In this document: one piece after another, positions 30,655-41,887 of the stretch
How positions within the stretch are numbered: position 1 is the stretch's first letter
Layout of the letters: each line of letters begins with the position of its first letter
The notes under the pieces: generated by a model
The model's database searches: none
What the model was told of the DNA's origin: nothing
What the model saw: only the letters and a program-made list of their open reading frames with translations
Made by a program: the position numbers and the translations under genes
Source of the DNA: Ichthyosporea sp. XGB-2017a
Taxonomy: Eukaryota; Opisthokonta; Ichthyosporea
Direction of reading: 5' to 3'
Length of the DNA stretch: 64,000 nt
Assembly: GCA_002811675.1 (NCBI GenBank)
Contig: PDIM01010325.1
Coordinates: 108,407-172,406 of the forward strand

Positions 30655-31146
30655 ATCGCATTAGAATTGGAATGGCTGTTCACCTAAATATAACAATGTT
30701 TCAGCCAAAAAAAAAAACAGCGTTTCGTTTTACTTTTGTTTCCACAGACCCAATATTAATCTCACTTTCCCTGCCTCGTATCAAGGAAGATTCAAAAATC
30801 ACAGTGACGCGCTGTTAATCTTATCCGTCTCAATAACCACACTTCACTGCAGGTCACAGACCACAGTGCACTACTGCATAATAATAAGTAGTGAGAGGCT
30901 GAGTCCTATCTGTCACGCCATTTTCTATGGAAAATTAACTATAGGAAACGGCGAACAAAAATAGGGTTTGCGCATAGGGGAGGCTAACCCTAACCACGCA
31001 CCCCTTTACATCTCAAAACAAGGAGGGGTCATGTTTCACGGTTGTTTTTGGGTACTTCAGTTTTCTGTGGTTGAAAATAAGTCAGCAAAGTGAAGACTAA
31101 GTGTTTGTTTGTGGGATTAAATAGTGTTTGTGGGATTAAATTCGGA
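30655..31146. other. intergenic region with short direct repeat at the right end
   Basis: No gene is seen. At about 31101-31150 a short direct repeat appears: the string TTTGTGGGATTAAA occurs twice, followed by a third, partial GGATTAAATT. A poly-A run lies at about 30709-30718 upstream of the nuclease gene. Confidence 0.4.
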
Positions 31147-31643
31147 TTAAATTAATACCAAGATATGATTGGTGACATGTTTCATGACGAAAGATCTAGT
31201 GGTTGTAACCTTAAAGTTCGCATGCCCGCAACGCGAGGGGTTATTTAGCACGGAACAAAGGTTTTCAGCCAATTGGTTGTTTCTTGCATAATTCAAATTG
31301 CTCATTCGCATCAACAACGGTAAATCTCGCGCATCGCGTGCATACTTGTCTGGCAGAGAAATTCCAGCTATCGACTGTAGCAGCCTTCCAAACTCCTTTT
31401 GGAGTACATTATCAGTTAGACCCTCATCCTTTGGATCTTGATTTATATGCATTCTGAAGTCAGGCACATCCGGTTTTAATAACGCGTAAAGCCTGTTTAA
31501 TTCAGAATTGCTTTGCCCAGTTAGTTTCGCTTGATGAGCATACCTCAAGATCAAACATGGACGTATGCTTTCAGCTCTGGGACACCTTCGAATATATGAA
31601 GGTTCTGAATATTGTGCCCGAAAATGTGTATTTCCAAGTCATA
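31147..31643 (-). pseudogene. orphan protein fragment, unknown
   Basis: A frame without stops runs on the minus strand from about 31641 down to a stop at 31147 (about 165 codons), without an in-frame ATG near its start. The content is protein-like, for example ELNRLYALLKPDVPDF and LQKEFGRLLQSIAGISLPD. I do not recognise the family. It may be a truncated gene, a last exon, or part of a decayed mobile element. An overlapping frame in another phase (up to about 32026) looks partly protein-like too, which would fit frameshift decay. Confidence 0.3.
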
Positions 31644-31924
31644 TTGTGATAACACAACCATGTGTGACTGCCATTGTTTTGGAGATAGATATGGTGAATA
31701 TCCTTATAGCAAGGAGTCGAAGGCGAAAGCTGAAGGCTATGTTCGGTATACTTTTGGACGGTACATTTAAGATTGCCAATCGAAACAAACATAGGAAGAA
31801 GATAATGGAGGAGGACTGCTTGCTTGTTGCCATGGATGCAAAGTGTAGCTATGTGCTTGATTATCTTTTTTATCAGTCGGAGAGTGGCGGAGTGGCGCGG
31901 CAATCGCACAGATTCTGGATTGAA

Positions 31925-31996
31925 GATAAAATGAAATTGATTCGATTCAACAGGAAACAAAATAAAATTGATTGAGTAAACAAGATAAAATAAAAT
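31925..31996. repeat. imperfect direct repeat, AT-rich
   Basis: A unit resembling AAGATAAAATGAAATTGATT...CGATTCAACAGGAAACAAA is followed by a second copy (AAGATAAAATAAAATTGAATTCGATGCAACAGTAAGCAAA), with units about 50 nt apart. It sits beside the orphan fragment and may mark an insertion or replication slippage. Confidence 0.5.
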
Positions 31997-32378
31997 TGAA
32001 TTCGATGCAACAGTAAGCAAACACATCCCGCAACATGAGTGTCTGGACTATGTAGTAGTCTTTGCTTGTGACTGTGAGTTTTTGTCGCAAACTACAGAGC
32101 CACACTCTAATTTAAAAATGGATTTTTATTTACAACACGAGCTGAATAGAACACATTCATTACTGCAACTGTGTGTACAGGTTGGCGAGTTATTGGTGAT
32201 ACTTTTTCAATCAGCACTATGGTACTTTGTTTGGCATTAAAAAAAAAAAAGGTATTTGTAATTCGGTATTTACACAATATATATATGCGGAAGATTTCTA
32301 TACAAGCTATTTAGGAAATAAATACGTGGAGGCCATTCGAAAAATACAACGTTTTCAATATATACACAAAACCACATT
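31997..32378. other. 3' flank of the Pumilio gene with a UGUAUAUA match
   Basis: No gene is seen. On the minus strand the presumed 3' UTR of the Pumilio gene contains TGTATATA at 32359-32366, about a dozen nucleotides after the stop codon. This matches the UGUANAUA element that the encoded protein is predicted to bind. Confidence 0.45.
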
Positions 32379-35084
32379 TTAGTCGAATGGTTTTAAGGCC
32401 TGGTATTTCTCAATACGAGCAATAATGTGTTTTCCGTACGCAAACCGTTTCAGTGAACTCAAATGGGGTTTCATCAAGGCAATAAGCTTTCTACGACGGT
32501 CATCGTCTGTTACATCAATCATCTTTTGGATAACATAGTTGGCATATTGGTCTTTCATCATGCCATACAAGACAGCAGACGAGTTCTCAGATTGATGAAT
32601 TATCTCGTCAATAAGTTGATTTCGCTCTTCATCACTTCCGTTCACAAGACATTTTTCAACCACATTGCTAGCAAACTTGTGCTGAGACATTGTGTAAATG
32701 TTCTCTTGGACTTGTTGAACAATGCGCTGTCTATCTCTCAGAAGGCCTCTTTCAAGAACATGCTGAATAACATAATTTCCATATTGGTCTTGAACAAGCG
32801 AGTGGATATTCCGGTGCAATTCTTCCAGGACCATTGAGGTTTGACCTTCCGCACAATGTTCCAGAATTCTCTGGATGACACGGCATCCGTAGGGATGGGT
32901 GGACAGAGTGCATACGTGCCCATTAAATGCATCAACAATAAACTGAATGATTTTTGGTGGGATTCTCTCGATGCATTTCTGCACAACATGGTTTCCGTTC
33001 TGGTCTTTAACGCACTTCAATACATGTCCATCGAGCTCGCGAACAAGTTTACCTTGCTCTTCTTCACTAATGGACTCGATGGCTTTCTGAATTACACGGC
33101 ATCCATACATTTGCAAGGAGAGTGGAAGAACATGGCCTTCAATTTGTTTAGCTAACAATGAGCGTTGCTCGGATGTCCCATGCTCAAAAAACTTCTGAAT
33201 AACGTAATTTCCAAACACATCCGTCATAAGCTTCAATGCATATGGCAAAATCTCATTAAACACCATCTGCTTTCCGCTTTCACCAGAACTCTCAAGCTTT
33301 TGTTGAATGAACCGAGAACCATGCTGGTCCCCAGCAAACTCAACAATATTGCCCACAATATCAGCAAGTTGCAAATTTGGGTTTCGGTTATTTCGGAAGT
33401 CTTCTAGCAACTTACTACGGGAGCCCGAGCTTTCTTTATGCAAAGCAGAATTTCTTGTTGGTGGAGTGGATTCGCTAGCATAGCTCCTTCCTTTGCGCTC
33501 TTGCGGAATGCTATTACTACTTCGTTGGGGGCCTCTCTTCCCCACAACGGCCGACATCAACGGGCTGGCTCCATTAAGACCGGTGCCGCTAGCCATACTT
33601 GCAATTCGTTGGCTTGCTCTATCGGCACCAGGCTGCCCAACAAAACCTTTTTGGCCAAAAGCATCAGTGTCCCAGTAGCTATTTTTCACGTGAGCAGGAT
33701 TGTTTCCATTCTGAGGAGCAGACTGGCCATGTAAACTTGCACTCGTGTGAGCAAAGTTCATGGAGTTGGTGCCTTTCTCGGAAGAGCGACCTGCATCGCT
33801 ATAGGGGGCAAGCGGTGACACTTGGGTATATGAAGAAAAATCTTGCGTGTAGAACTGGTTCGACGAGCTATACAGGGGTCTATTAGAAGGCTGAGGGCCG
33901 TATAAGCTATGGCGCTCTTCAGAGCCATTAAGAGTAAGACTTCCCATTCTTTCGCTCACATCTTTGTTTTCAGCATTAGCGGAAGGATCAGAATTTGAAC
34001 GAAAAGCAGCTCCATCGCGCTCCAAAATTGGAATATAGTTTCTTTGCCCGGTTGGTAATGGATGCATTATTGAAGGATCTTGGGAACCCGATACCCCACT
34101 AAGTTCGCTAGGACCCCTGGTATCAGATGGATTAGCTGGTCTTAATCCATACTTGTTAGGAAAAATGGGAGAAGGGGTTCTCGGAAAATCCGCTTGAATT
34201 TTTGATACAAGGTTCTTGCTACCAATCGTGCCGCTTCCTGGGGGTCCAAGACTACTTGGTCCAGTAGAAACGGGAGGCTCACCAATTGCCCCATTACCGG
34301 CCGTAGGAATCTCCCGAAGGGCCTGCTGAGGCCTTTCCCTCGCAACATCAGCGGCAGACGCAATATACCCTTGCTCCTTTAGTCCTACTTCATTCTCCAG
34401 GTCAAATTGGAAATTCGAAAACCCACTAATATTGTCTGCATTAATGTAGGAATTCCTCCTGGAACTTTCCGTCCTAGTATAAAGAGGCCATTGGTTCCAT
34501 TGCTCCCCGTTACCCCTTGGTCCGGCACTCGCAGCGTGATGGTTCGAATTTCCAATGTTTTGCTGCTCTGTTCGAGCTACGTTATACAAGTAATTGTAGT
34601 AATCTACTTCAGCCTTAGTGGGAACAGATTGACCATTCTGCGGTTGACTCATACTTGGATGACTGGCCTTCATACCCTGCTGTGGATGAACCTGGTGCGG
34701 TTGTTGGTGTTGTTGCTGGTGGTAATGCTGTTGTTGCTGGCGGTGTTGTTGTTGCAACTGGTGCTGCTGATGCCGTTGCTGTTGTTGTTGGTGCAGTATT
34801 TGCTGCTGATGTAAATGCATCTGTTGCTCCTCAAACTCACTTAAAGGTGGAATGCCATTTGTTCTATTAATATCCATAACTAAAGAATTAAACTCTTCGC
34901 TGTCCTCAGTTTGCGGTGTTTTAAATCTCATATCATTTTTTTCGCTAAAGTTCTCGTTCATAGTAGCTTTCAATATACCCGCCAAAGTCTCGCCCGTTTG
35001 TAAAAAATTATCTCCAGAGTCTGCTGATTCACTTATCAAAGTTGTTCTAAAAATCGCGGCTTCATTCGTCTTCAATTGGCTCAT
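32379..35084 (-). CDS. Pumilio-family RNA-binding protein (PUF)
   Basis: This is a cytoplasmic post-transcriptional repressor that binds 3' UTRs. It is one exon of 901 residues; the first ATG is at 35084 ([10 protein letters not shown]). The N-terminal two thirds are disordered, with a Gln/His tract (about residues 85-140). The C-terminal Pumilio homology domain (about 545-890) has eight repeats. Their RNA-contact residues, read in order, are SR-Q, NY-Q, CR-Q, NH-Q, CR-Q, NY-Q, SN-E and NY-Q. This is the same code as human PUM1 and Drosophila Pumilio, predicting UGUANAUA as target. A match lies in its own 3' flank. The long upstream region suggests complex transcriptional control but no element was recognised. 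Confidence 0.95.
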   Translation of the reverse strand: MSQLKTNEAAIFRTTLISESADSGDNFLQTGETLAGILKATMNENFSEKNDMRFKTPQTEDSEEFNSLVMDINRTNGIPPLSEFEEQQMHLHQQQILHQQQQQRHQQHQLQQQHRQQQQHYHQQQHQQPHQVHPQQGMKASHPSMSQPQNGQSVPTKAEVDYYNYLYNVARTEQQNIGNSNHHAASAGPRGNGEQWNQWPLYTRTESSRRNSYINADNISGFSNFQFDLENEVGLKEQGYIASAADVARERPQQALREIPTAGNGAIGEPPVSTGPSSLGPPGSGTIGSKNLVSKIQADFPRTPSPIFPNKYGLRPANPSDTRGPSELSGVSGSQDPSIMHPLPTGQRNYIPILERDGAAFRSNSDPSANAENKDVSERMGSLTLNGSEERHSLYGPQPSNRPLYSSSNQFYTQDFSSYTQVSPLAPYSDAGRSSEKGTNSMNFAHTSASLHGQSAPQNGNNPAHVKNSYWDTDAFGQKGFVGQPGADRASQRIASMASGTGLNGASPLMSAVVGKRGPQRSSNSIPQERKGRSYASESTPPTRNSALHKESSGSRSKLLEDFRNNRNPNLQLADIVGNIVEFAGDQHGSRFIQQKLESSGESGKQMVFNEILPYALKLMTDVFGNYVIQKFFEHGTSEQRSLLAKQIEGHVLPLSLQMYGCRVIQKAIESISEEEQGKLVRELDGHVLKCVKDQNGNHVVQKCIERIPPKIIQFIVDAFNGHVCTLSTHPYGCRVIQRILEHCAEGQTSMVLEELHRNIHSLVQDQYGNYVIQHVLERGLLRDRQRIVQQVQENIYTMSQHKFASNVVEKCLVNGSDEERNQLIDEIIHQSENSSAVLYGMMKDQYANYVIQKMIDVTDDDRRRKLIALMKPHLSSLKRFAYGKHIIARIEKYQALKPFD
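34690..34830. repeat. polyglutamine/histidine-coding tract in the Pumilio gene
   Basis: Interrupted TTG/CTG repeats (CAA/CAG on the coding strand) encode runs of Gln with interspersed His. Interruptions make it a mixed-codon tract, suggesting it is fairly stable but length-variable between strains. Confidence 0.8.
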
Positions 35085-37005
35085 AGCGGTTATTAACAAT
35101 ATACTGTATTCTTCTGTTTTTCTAGCACAACTTCAAAACATCCCAAACCTCTGAATTCTTTACAGACAACAAATCACTATCCTACAGGTAAGATCGTCCT
35201 GAAGTCGCTACTTTAAAAATCACTCAAAGAAGCCCCTTCGAAATGTTGAAATTTGTTAAAAGAAAAGAAACAGACAAATACAAATTTTCGCTTTGCTCCA
35301 GCCACAAAATTTTAAGAAGCTGTAACCCTTGGGTCCCTTCCCAATCTAATTCGTCGAATAATTAAACTACAAAGTAATTTGGAAAAGAGAGTTGAAAAAG
35401 AATCTATGGCACTGGCTCTGTATTATCCTTATCCACAATCCTCCGATACCAATCGATCCAATCCTACTGTAATCCCAGTAAGCTCGCAATACAACAATAT
35501 AGCGCGAACTAAATCTTCCAATATAGCAAATCGTAACTTCGATAATTAAAATAGTTAAAAAAAAAAAGGAAAGGAAAGGAAAGGAAAGAGGGGGGGATAA
35601 AAAAATAAAATAATCAAGGGAGACCAATACTTTTTCTATAGTTAACTTTGGTACATTGAAGCTTAAGTATACAAATGGCCATAGAGCCTGAGGATTCCTG
35701 GGGATTGGGCGGGAAAAACGTAGATAATGTATGGACGGTGCTATAGATAAGGGGATGAGTATAGGTAATGTATGGGAGCCTGTTTTAAGGTATGACGTGT
35801 TCCTTCCTCAAGGGTTACGCCCAAAAGGACCTTTCCAGGTTAGCTCCCCCAACTCCAGCTAAAATATCAATTCTCAATTCCCACCGGCAGGCGGCAGCAG
35901 TAAAAATAGATTGACTACGTCGTCGTCGTACTGTCTCAAGTACTCTGCAGGCTGCAGCTCGGGTAAAAATCAATTTATTTTTCCACTGGACTGGTACTGT
36001 GGTCTGTGAGAGTGCATGTATTGCCAATGTAGTGAAATTATTTTTTTTATTCATACGGAGTACCTTTGGAATTTCCTAGGCTCTAGAGCGAGGGGCCGGT
36101 CTAGCTGCTATGTTTGCAAAGAATGGAAATAGAGACCACCTTTCACCTTAATTGTCCTCATAAGCATCGGCCTGCCGGCTGCCGGCAGTCGCCACTCGCC
36201 AGCAGACGCCCGTGCCGTCCAGTCTCCAGAGTGCCAACATTTACAACACTATAGGGAATTGGGAGTCGAAGCAGACGTGAACTCGAGGGCCGAGGCTTCT
36301 GAGGACTGAGCAGGAGAGACTTTTAGTACTTTTAATATTTGTCACTTGACAAGTGCAGCAAAGGAGGCGTCATTGACGGCGGAGGACGACGTCTTTGCAA
36401 AGGAATTACTACATATTTGTATAGGGGCCAGAACGGGAAGGCTTATATTAGTTATTACTTACGCAGGTCGTAGCGTATGCAAGCTTCTTGTTTTAATTTT
36501 TAATTACAAAATTTAAAAGCTCCGAGCTTCTACAGACATAAAATGCTAAAACTTTATCTGATAAGTTCTACCAGGTCAGGCCCAGTTAATTCGTTTACAT
36601 AGCAGACAGTGCCTGCCCAAATTCTTCCAGCATGTACAATTACAATTGACAAGGACCTTTACACTTAATTCTGCAAACCCGCTAACTAATGTCGAGTAGA
36701 ACACACGGGTGAACATTGAAGCATTCAAATAAAATGGTCAAACCTGTCCTAACTTTTTTCGGATACATCACTTGGTTACAGGAGGCAAACGGCTATATGA
36801 GAGTAGGCGTATCATTGCTTTAAATTTGAAGTTTACCAGTGTTTATCGAACACACTGTCTGAAACGGGAGGGGTGGGGGGCATCAGTTGTACCAACATGC
36901 AAGATATCCGGTGCAAAGCCATGCACATTTTCGGAACCAATGCTTTCAAGCGGAGGGCAGTATAAGCCCAATTACTGAAAATCAAAAGCAATAAAACCTC
37001 TGAAT
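35085..37005. other. long intergenic region with GGAAA repeat and GC-rich hairpin
   Basis: This 1.9-kb region holds the Pumilio promoter and the 3' flank of the DapE-like gene. A (GGAAA)n run followed by seven G lies at about 35571-35596. A GC-rich inverted repeat (GCCTGCCGGCTGCCGGCAG) lies at about 36171-36189. Frames of 60-86 codons lack any recognisable protein features. No RNA gene was identified. Confidence 0.4.
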
Positions 37006-38291
37006 TCACTCTTCTTTGTTACTTCCCAATATCTTTGTTATGCACAGCTCATAAATATCACTCAAGGCATCTAAGTCTTTAGTTGATACACATTCATTTA
37101 CTTTGTGGATAGTTGAATTTATAGGCCCAAATTCAACAACATCCGATCCCACAGCAGCAAAAAATCGTCCATCGGAAGAACCTCCACCCGTATCTGGATT
37201 AACTTCCACCCCAGTTCGCTGCTTGATGGCTTCCTTAACGTTCTGAATCAAAGGAGAACCTTTTGAAGTTAAGAAGGGTTCGGCATGCTCAGTGTACGAA
37301 ACCGAATAGTCAATAAAATCTGTCTTTCTTATAAGCTTTCTTAGCAGATTCTCTAAATGCTCCTTTAGTGAGTCCATAGTGTGTTCTGGCGTGATAAATC
37401 TCCAATTGCATACAAATTCCATTACCCCAGGTGTCGTATTATCGGCTCCATCTAGCTCGCCAGCGACGAACTTTGACACTTGGAAACTAGTAGGGGCAAA
37501 AGATTCATTTCCTTTGTCCCACACTTCGTTGACAAGCGAATGTAGAACTGGAGTAAACGCGTGAACGGGGTTTTCTACCCCATAAGCTGTGTGCCCTTGT
37601 TGCCCAAATACTTTCACGTGAGCCACTAAAGAACCACGTCTTCCAACACGCATATTATCGCCCAAAACCTTAATGGAGCTAGGCTCGCCCACTAGGCAAT
37701 AGTCAATTGGAAGCCTGCCAAGTCGCTTTAGCTCGTTCACTAAGAAATTGGCTCCATTGAAGGAGCCTGTCTCCTCTTCGCTAGTCAAAGCAAACATCAA
37801 AGTCCCACATGGTTTCTTGCTGCCTTTAATGTATCTCTCCATTGCTGTCACCATTGCCGCCACAGAGCCTTTCATATCACATGCACCTCTACCTGATTGG
37901 CACAAACAAAAAAGTTTCCGAAATGCATTCCATAGAAGAGCTGAGTGATTAGTAAGACAGCGATGGAAAGTGCACACAAAAATAGCGGGATTTACTTACC
38001 ATAAAGCATGTCGTCCTTTAATACAGGCTCAAATGGATCAGTCTTCCACGCTTCCAGCATACCTGGCGGAACCACATCTGTATGTCCCAGCAAACACAAA
38101 GTTGGTTTGCCATCTCCCAGGGTAGCAAACATGTTTGAGACAGGCCCATTATCAAACCGCTCAATCCCAAAACCCATTGCCTCTAGCCTGGGCTCAATCA
38201 ACTCCAAGCACCCAGCATCATGGGGGGTAATTGACTGCCGCTTCACCAGAGCACTCGCCAGTCTGATTGTACTCGAACACCTGCCCCTCAT
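37006..38291 (-). CDS. DapE-like M20 peptidase (succinyl-diaminopimelate desuccinylase)
   Basis: This is a di-zinc M20 amidohydrolase, predicted to make LL-diaminopimelate from the N-succinyl form in lysine synthesis. Two minus-strand exons, 38000-38291 and 37006-37892, join at a glycine codon (LYG-RGACDMKGS), giving 392 residues. Start is the ATG at 38291; a longer frame has no ATG. Zinc and catalytic residues are in GHTDVVPPG, ACDMKGS, SEEETGSFNG and the C-terminal STIHKVNECVS. The line SITPHDAGCLELIEPRLEAMGF matches the DapE N-terminus. The first 20 residues (MRGRCSSTIRLASALVKRQ) are basic and could be an organelle signal. Related acetylornithine or aminoacylase enzymes share the fold, but DapE fits best. 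Confidence 0.85.
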
Positions 38292-38728
38292 ACTTGTCAA
38301 AGCACACAGCTGGAGATTCACACTGACAGACACGGGTACTGTGCACTGGTGCAACAAAACAATTACATAACCCCCCACAACAACAATATATAATAAAATA
38401 ACCCCCCGCGGCCTCGCTCATGCACTCGTGAATTATTATTATACCTGCCTGCCCATGGCCCACTTGCCAAATGCCAGGCCGCGCCATTGGTTGGTGTGTT
38501 TGTATTAATTATCAAAGGACTACACGTCCGGGAAAATCACTCGAGTCCCGACTGACTGACTGACTGACTGACTGATTGGGGATTAGTGCAGTTAGAGTGA
38601 GACGATTAGAAGAGAGAAGCGGGTTGTATTGCGCCTTGTTGTTGTTGCTATCCACCCCTCTCCTCCTTGTTTAGACCCCCATCTGGTGTTGTTCTGTGTC
38701 TTCATTTTTTGCAGTCTTCTGACGAACA
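38292..38728. other. divergent promoter region with (ACTG)n microsatellite
   Basis: This is the shared upstream region of the DapE-like gene and the NFX1-like gene. A perfect ACTG-type microsatellite lies at 38551-38575. Reverse-strand frames here are not supported as genes. Confidence 0.5.
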
Positions 38729-41700
38729 ATGCCCAATTCTGCTGCCAATGAAGCTGCTAATGGCCGTTCTGTGGATCAAGGTAATTCGGATAATATATCT
38801 CTGCGGCCAAGAGGTGGATCCATAACTCTGAATCCAATGGCACCGTCTTTTGTTCCTGATACATCTATTCGTGCCGAGGAAAGCAATCCAACTGCAACTT
38901 CTAGAACCAACAGGGGGAATAAGGGTAACTGGGGCAACAAATCAAAGGGCAGGAACCACTCAAAGAATATTGGTGTTTCTGACCGCTCCCAGGAGCAAAA
39001 CAGAAATGCCAATAGTAACAATAGAAGAAATAACAGAGGAAAAGAAAGAAATCGAAATAATGACAAAGTAAGACAAAAAGGACCCATTTTAAAGGAAGCG
39101 AGTCTAGAGAATTTGGAAGAAAGGGCGACATCTTTATCTGAGCAATTAAAAAAAGGGGAATATGAGTGTATGATCTGTTATGAGCTAATTGGGAAGAGAG
39201 CGAACATTTGGTTTTGTGAGGGTTGCTTTGCTATATTTCACTTCACGTGCATAAGGCAGTGGGCAGCTGCGGCTACAGAAAGCTTTTGGAGATGCCCCGG
39301 GTGTCAGAATGAATATAAAAAGAAGCCTAGAATTGTGAATTGTTTTTGTGGGAAATCTCAAGATAAGTCTACTTTTCAGTATGATGTACCCCATACTTGC
39401 GGAGAACAATGTGAAAGGCCTCGGGATAAGACTTCTGCTGGCTGTGTTCACAAATGCCGGGAGAAGTGTCACCCAGGACCTTGCCCGCCTTGTGATACCA
39501 TTGTCAGGGTAAAATGTCATTGTGGTGCAACTCAAGCATCCGTTAAGTGTGGACAAAGGGAACAGGTGATGGCATGCAAAAAAGTATGTGGAAAAGCATT
39601 GGACTGCGGAGTTCATCACTGTGAAATGATGTGTCATCCCGGCGATTGTGAACCTTGTCATGCTGTATTGGAGGCATCGTGTTACTGTGGAGCAACGAAA
39701 AACAGTTCGTTTAAGTGCGGTGATATGAAGGTGGACAAAATAACGAATGGTCGATTCTCGTGTAAGAAAACGTGTAATAAGCTTTTGTCGTGTGGGAATC
39801 ATCGATGCGAAGACACTTGTCACGAAGGTCACTGCAAGCCGTGTAGTACCGATCCTTCTGTAGTTAAGAATTGCTTCTGCGGGTCACGAACATTAAAGTC
39901 TATTCTGGGTTACGAGAGGAAATCTTGTTTAGATATTATTGTTGGTTGTGGTAGTATATGCGGAAATCCCCTAGTGTGCAATGAGCGGCTGGAATTGACA
40001 TCGATGCACTTCTGTGAGAAGAAATGCCATGAAGGGCCCTGCCCTTCATGTGAAAAGAGTGGAAAGCAGCGGTGTGTGTGTGGACTGAGTACCAGGATTG
40101 TTAATTGCAAAGAAGTCGCGATTGGGGAGCAGAACAATTATTTATGTGGAAAGATATGTAAGGCCATGAAGACATGCGGGAAACATAGATGCAATTCTAA
40201 ATGCTGCATTTCACGTAATGATAAAACAGATGTCGCAGGTGTTCATGTTTGTCAACTCTCGTGTGGTAAGATGCTTCAGTGTGGGAAGCACAAGTGTCAG
40301 GAACTGTGCCACCTTGGCTATTGCCCACCATGTTTGGAATCGGATTTTTCAGAGCTTGCATGTCATTGCGGAGCTACTGTTATGTATCCCCCGATCCCTT
40401 GTGGAAGTCGTCCTCCAGTGTGTGATGAAAAATGTGCTCGCGAACACGAGTGCAATCATGAAGTGATGCACAATTGTCACCAAGAGTCCACCTGCCCGCC
40501 ATGTCCTGTCTTGTGCGAAAAAATGTGCATGGGTGGGCATCAAAAGAGACCTAATGTTCCTTGCTATTTAAAGAATGTATCGTGTGGAAATGCGTGCCAA
40601 AAGCCATTGCCTTGTGGAGTCCACAAATGCCCGAAATCTTGCCATAGAGGCCCTTGCTTAGAACTCACTGTCGCTGAACAGGCTCGTGAAAAGGGATGCG
40701 GTGGTGTATGTGGCAAAAAGCGCGATGCTTGCGATCACCATTGCCCTGCACAGTGCCATCCCGACCACGACTGTCCGGATGAGCCTTGTCGGGCCAAGAC
40801 TGCGTTGACATGCAGATGTGGCCGGAGAAGAGTAAACACGCAGTGTGGAATGAGCTTGAGTGTTGCGGAGATGGAATATGGTCGGGCCACGGAAGAGCTC
40901 ATGGCAGGGGGTGAAAATGTTTCTCTGGGCGAAATTTCATTGAAATTGAAAGATTTCAAACCTTGCCGTTTCGTTGAATGCGATAAGGAGTGTACCCGAT
41001 TGGAGCGGAATAGAAGACTGGCAGAAGCGCTAAAAATAGACAACACGGACGCGCGGGTTTGCATGGATGCCAATTCGTATTATTCAAACGAATTGATGCT
41101 ATACGCCAAAAATAATGCCCAATTTGTCAAGACTGTAGATTTTATTTTACGTGACTTCGCAGTGGGGCAAGAGTCGTCTAAAACCAAAAAGACGCTTCCT
41201 GTTATGAGCAAAGAACAGAGAAAGTTTGTTAAAACATACGCAAAACATTTTGAAATCGACACATACTCTGTGGACCCAGAGCCCGTAAGAAGTGTTGTTC
41301 TTATAAGAACAGAGTTTACCACAGTACCTACACTTCCCTTGATGGATGTAGTTGAAAATGGGCTTAAACTTCCTCACCTGGAGCAAAGGCTTTCTGGTAT
41401 GAAATCGGGAGATGGGGAGAGAGCGAACAGTTTGTATTTCTCAAATTTAGATATCACTGTGCTTCCTGGAGACATCAAGGCATTTGTTAGGAAATTTCTC
41501 CAACTTGAGGGTAAGGCTGTTGAAAACGTTTTGAATTTTCGCTGGGATGGAGGAAAAAATGCTATTGTTATGTTCGAAGACAGCCAGATTAGTGTCGTTC
41601 AGGTCTATGAGTCCATTAGGGCGAGTCCTTATTCAGATATCTTTAGCATTGACCTCTGCCATGTTGAATTAAATGCTGCAGGCTCCAAGATTGTTGAAAT

Positions 41701-41854
41701 CAAAAGGATCAAAACTGCTCGGCCTTCAGCAGGCACTAACTCTTCTTCAGCAAATCGTGATGGAAAACGAGTTGGAACTTCAAAATATAGTCTCAATGCA
41801 GCCCAGCCCAACGAAACAAGCGCTAAAAACTCATTTTCAGCACTTCTTGAATAA
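38729..41854 (+). CDS. NFX1-type zinc-finger protein with RING, R3H and RRM-like domains
   Basis: This is a homologue of NFX1/FAP1/shuttle craft, a nuclear transcription regulator and possible E3 ubiquitin ligase. It has one exon and 1041 residues. The N-terminus is Asn/Arg-rich and disordered. A RING/PHD-like finger follows at about residues 148-195 (CMICYELIG...CFAIFHFTCIRQW...CPGC). Then come about eight NF-X1 zinc fingers (about 225-690) of the form CGxHxCxxxCHxGxCxPC, for instance CGVHHCEMMCHPGDCEPC and CGKHKCQELCHLGYCPPC. An R3H domain lies at about 825-880 (HFEIDTYSVDPEPVRSVVLIR) and an RRM-like fold at about 895-990 (LYFSNLD). It ends 33 nt from the stop of the convergent neighbour. 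Confidence 0.95.
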   Translation: MPNSAANEAANGRSVDQGNSDNISLRPRGGSITLNPMAPSFVPDTSIRAEESNPTATSRTNRGNKGNWGNKSKGRNHSKNIGVSDRSQEQNRNANSNNRRNNRGKERNRNNDKVRQKGPILKEASLENLEERATSLSEQLKKGEYECMICYELIGKRANIWFCEGCFAIFHFTCIRQWAAAATESFWRCPGCQNEYKKKPRIVNCFCGKSQDKSTFQYDVPHTCGEQCERPRDKTSAGCVHKCREKCHPGPCPPCDTIVRVKCHCGATQASVKCGQREQVMACKKVCGKALDCGVHHCEMMCHPGDCEPCHAVLEASCYCGATKNSSFKCGDMKVDKITNGRFSCKKTCNKLLSCGNHRCEDTCHEGHCKPCSTDPSVVKNCFCGSRTLKSILGYERKSCLDIIVGCGSICGNPLVCNERLELTSMHFCEKKCHEGPCPSCEKSGKQRCVCGLSTRIVNCKEVAIGEQNNYLCGKICKAMKTCGKHRCNSKCCISRNDKTDVAGVHVCQLSCGKMLQCGKHKCQELCHLGYCPPCLESDFSELACHCGATVMYPPIPCGSRPPVCDEKCAREHECNHEVMHNCHQESTCPPCPVLCEKMCMGGHQKRPNVPCYLKNVSCGNACQKPLPCGVHKCPKSCHRGPCLELTVAEQAREKGCGGVCGKKRDACDHHCPAQCHPDHDCPDEPCRAKTALTCRCGRRRVNTQCGMSLSVAEMEYGRATEELMAGGENVSLGEISLKLKDFKPCRFVECDKECTRLERNRRLAEALKIDNTDARVCMDANSYYSNELMLYAKNNAQFVKTVDFILRDFAVGQESSKTKKTLPVMSKEQRKFVKTYAKHFEIDTYSVDPEPVRSVVLIRTEFTTVPTLPLMDVVENGLKLPHLEQRLSGMKSGDGERANSLYFSNLDITVLPGDIKAFVRKFLQLEGKAVENVLNFRWDGGKNAIVMFEDSQISVVQVYESIRASPYSDIFSIDLCHVELNAAGSKIVEIKRIKTARPSAGTNSSSANRDGKRVGTSKYSLNAAQPNETSAKNSFSALLE

Positions 41855-41887
41855 ACTGGCCTTTCATTTTGCCTTTGGGAATCCATG

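Noticed and set aside
34407..34870. Leu/Val-rich plus-strand frames opposite the Pumilio N-terminus
   Set aside because: They are produced by the antisense of the CAA/CAG glutamine tract.
38218..38487. 89-codon minus-strand Cys-rich frame upstream of the DapE-like gene
   Set aside because: It overlaps the DapE first exon in another phase, and the true frame has the family's conserved residues.
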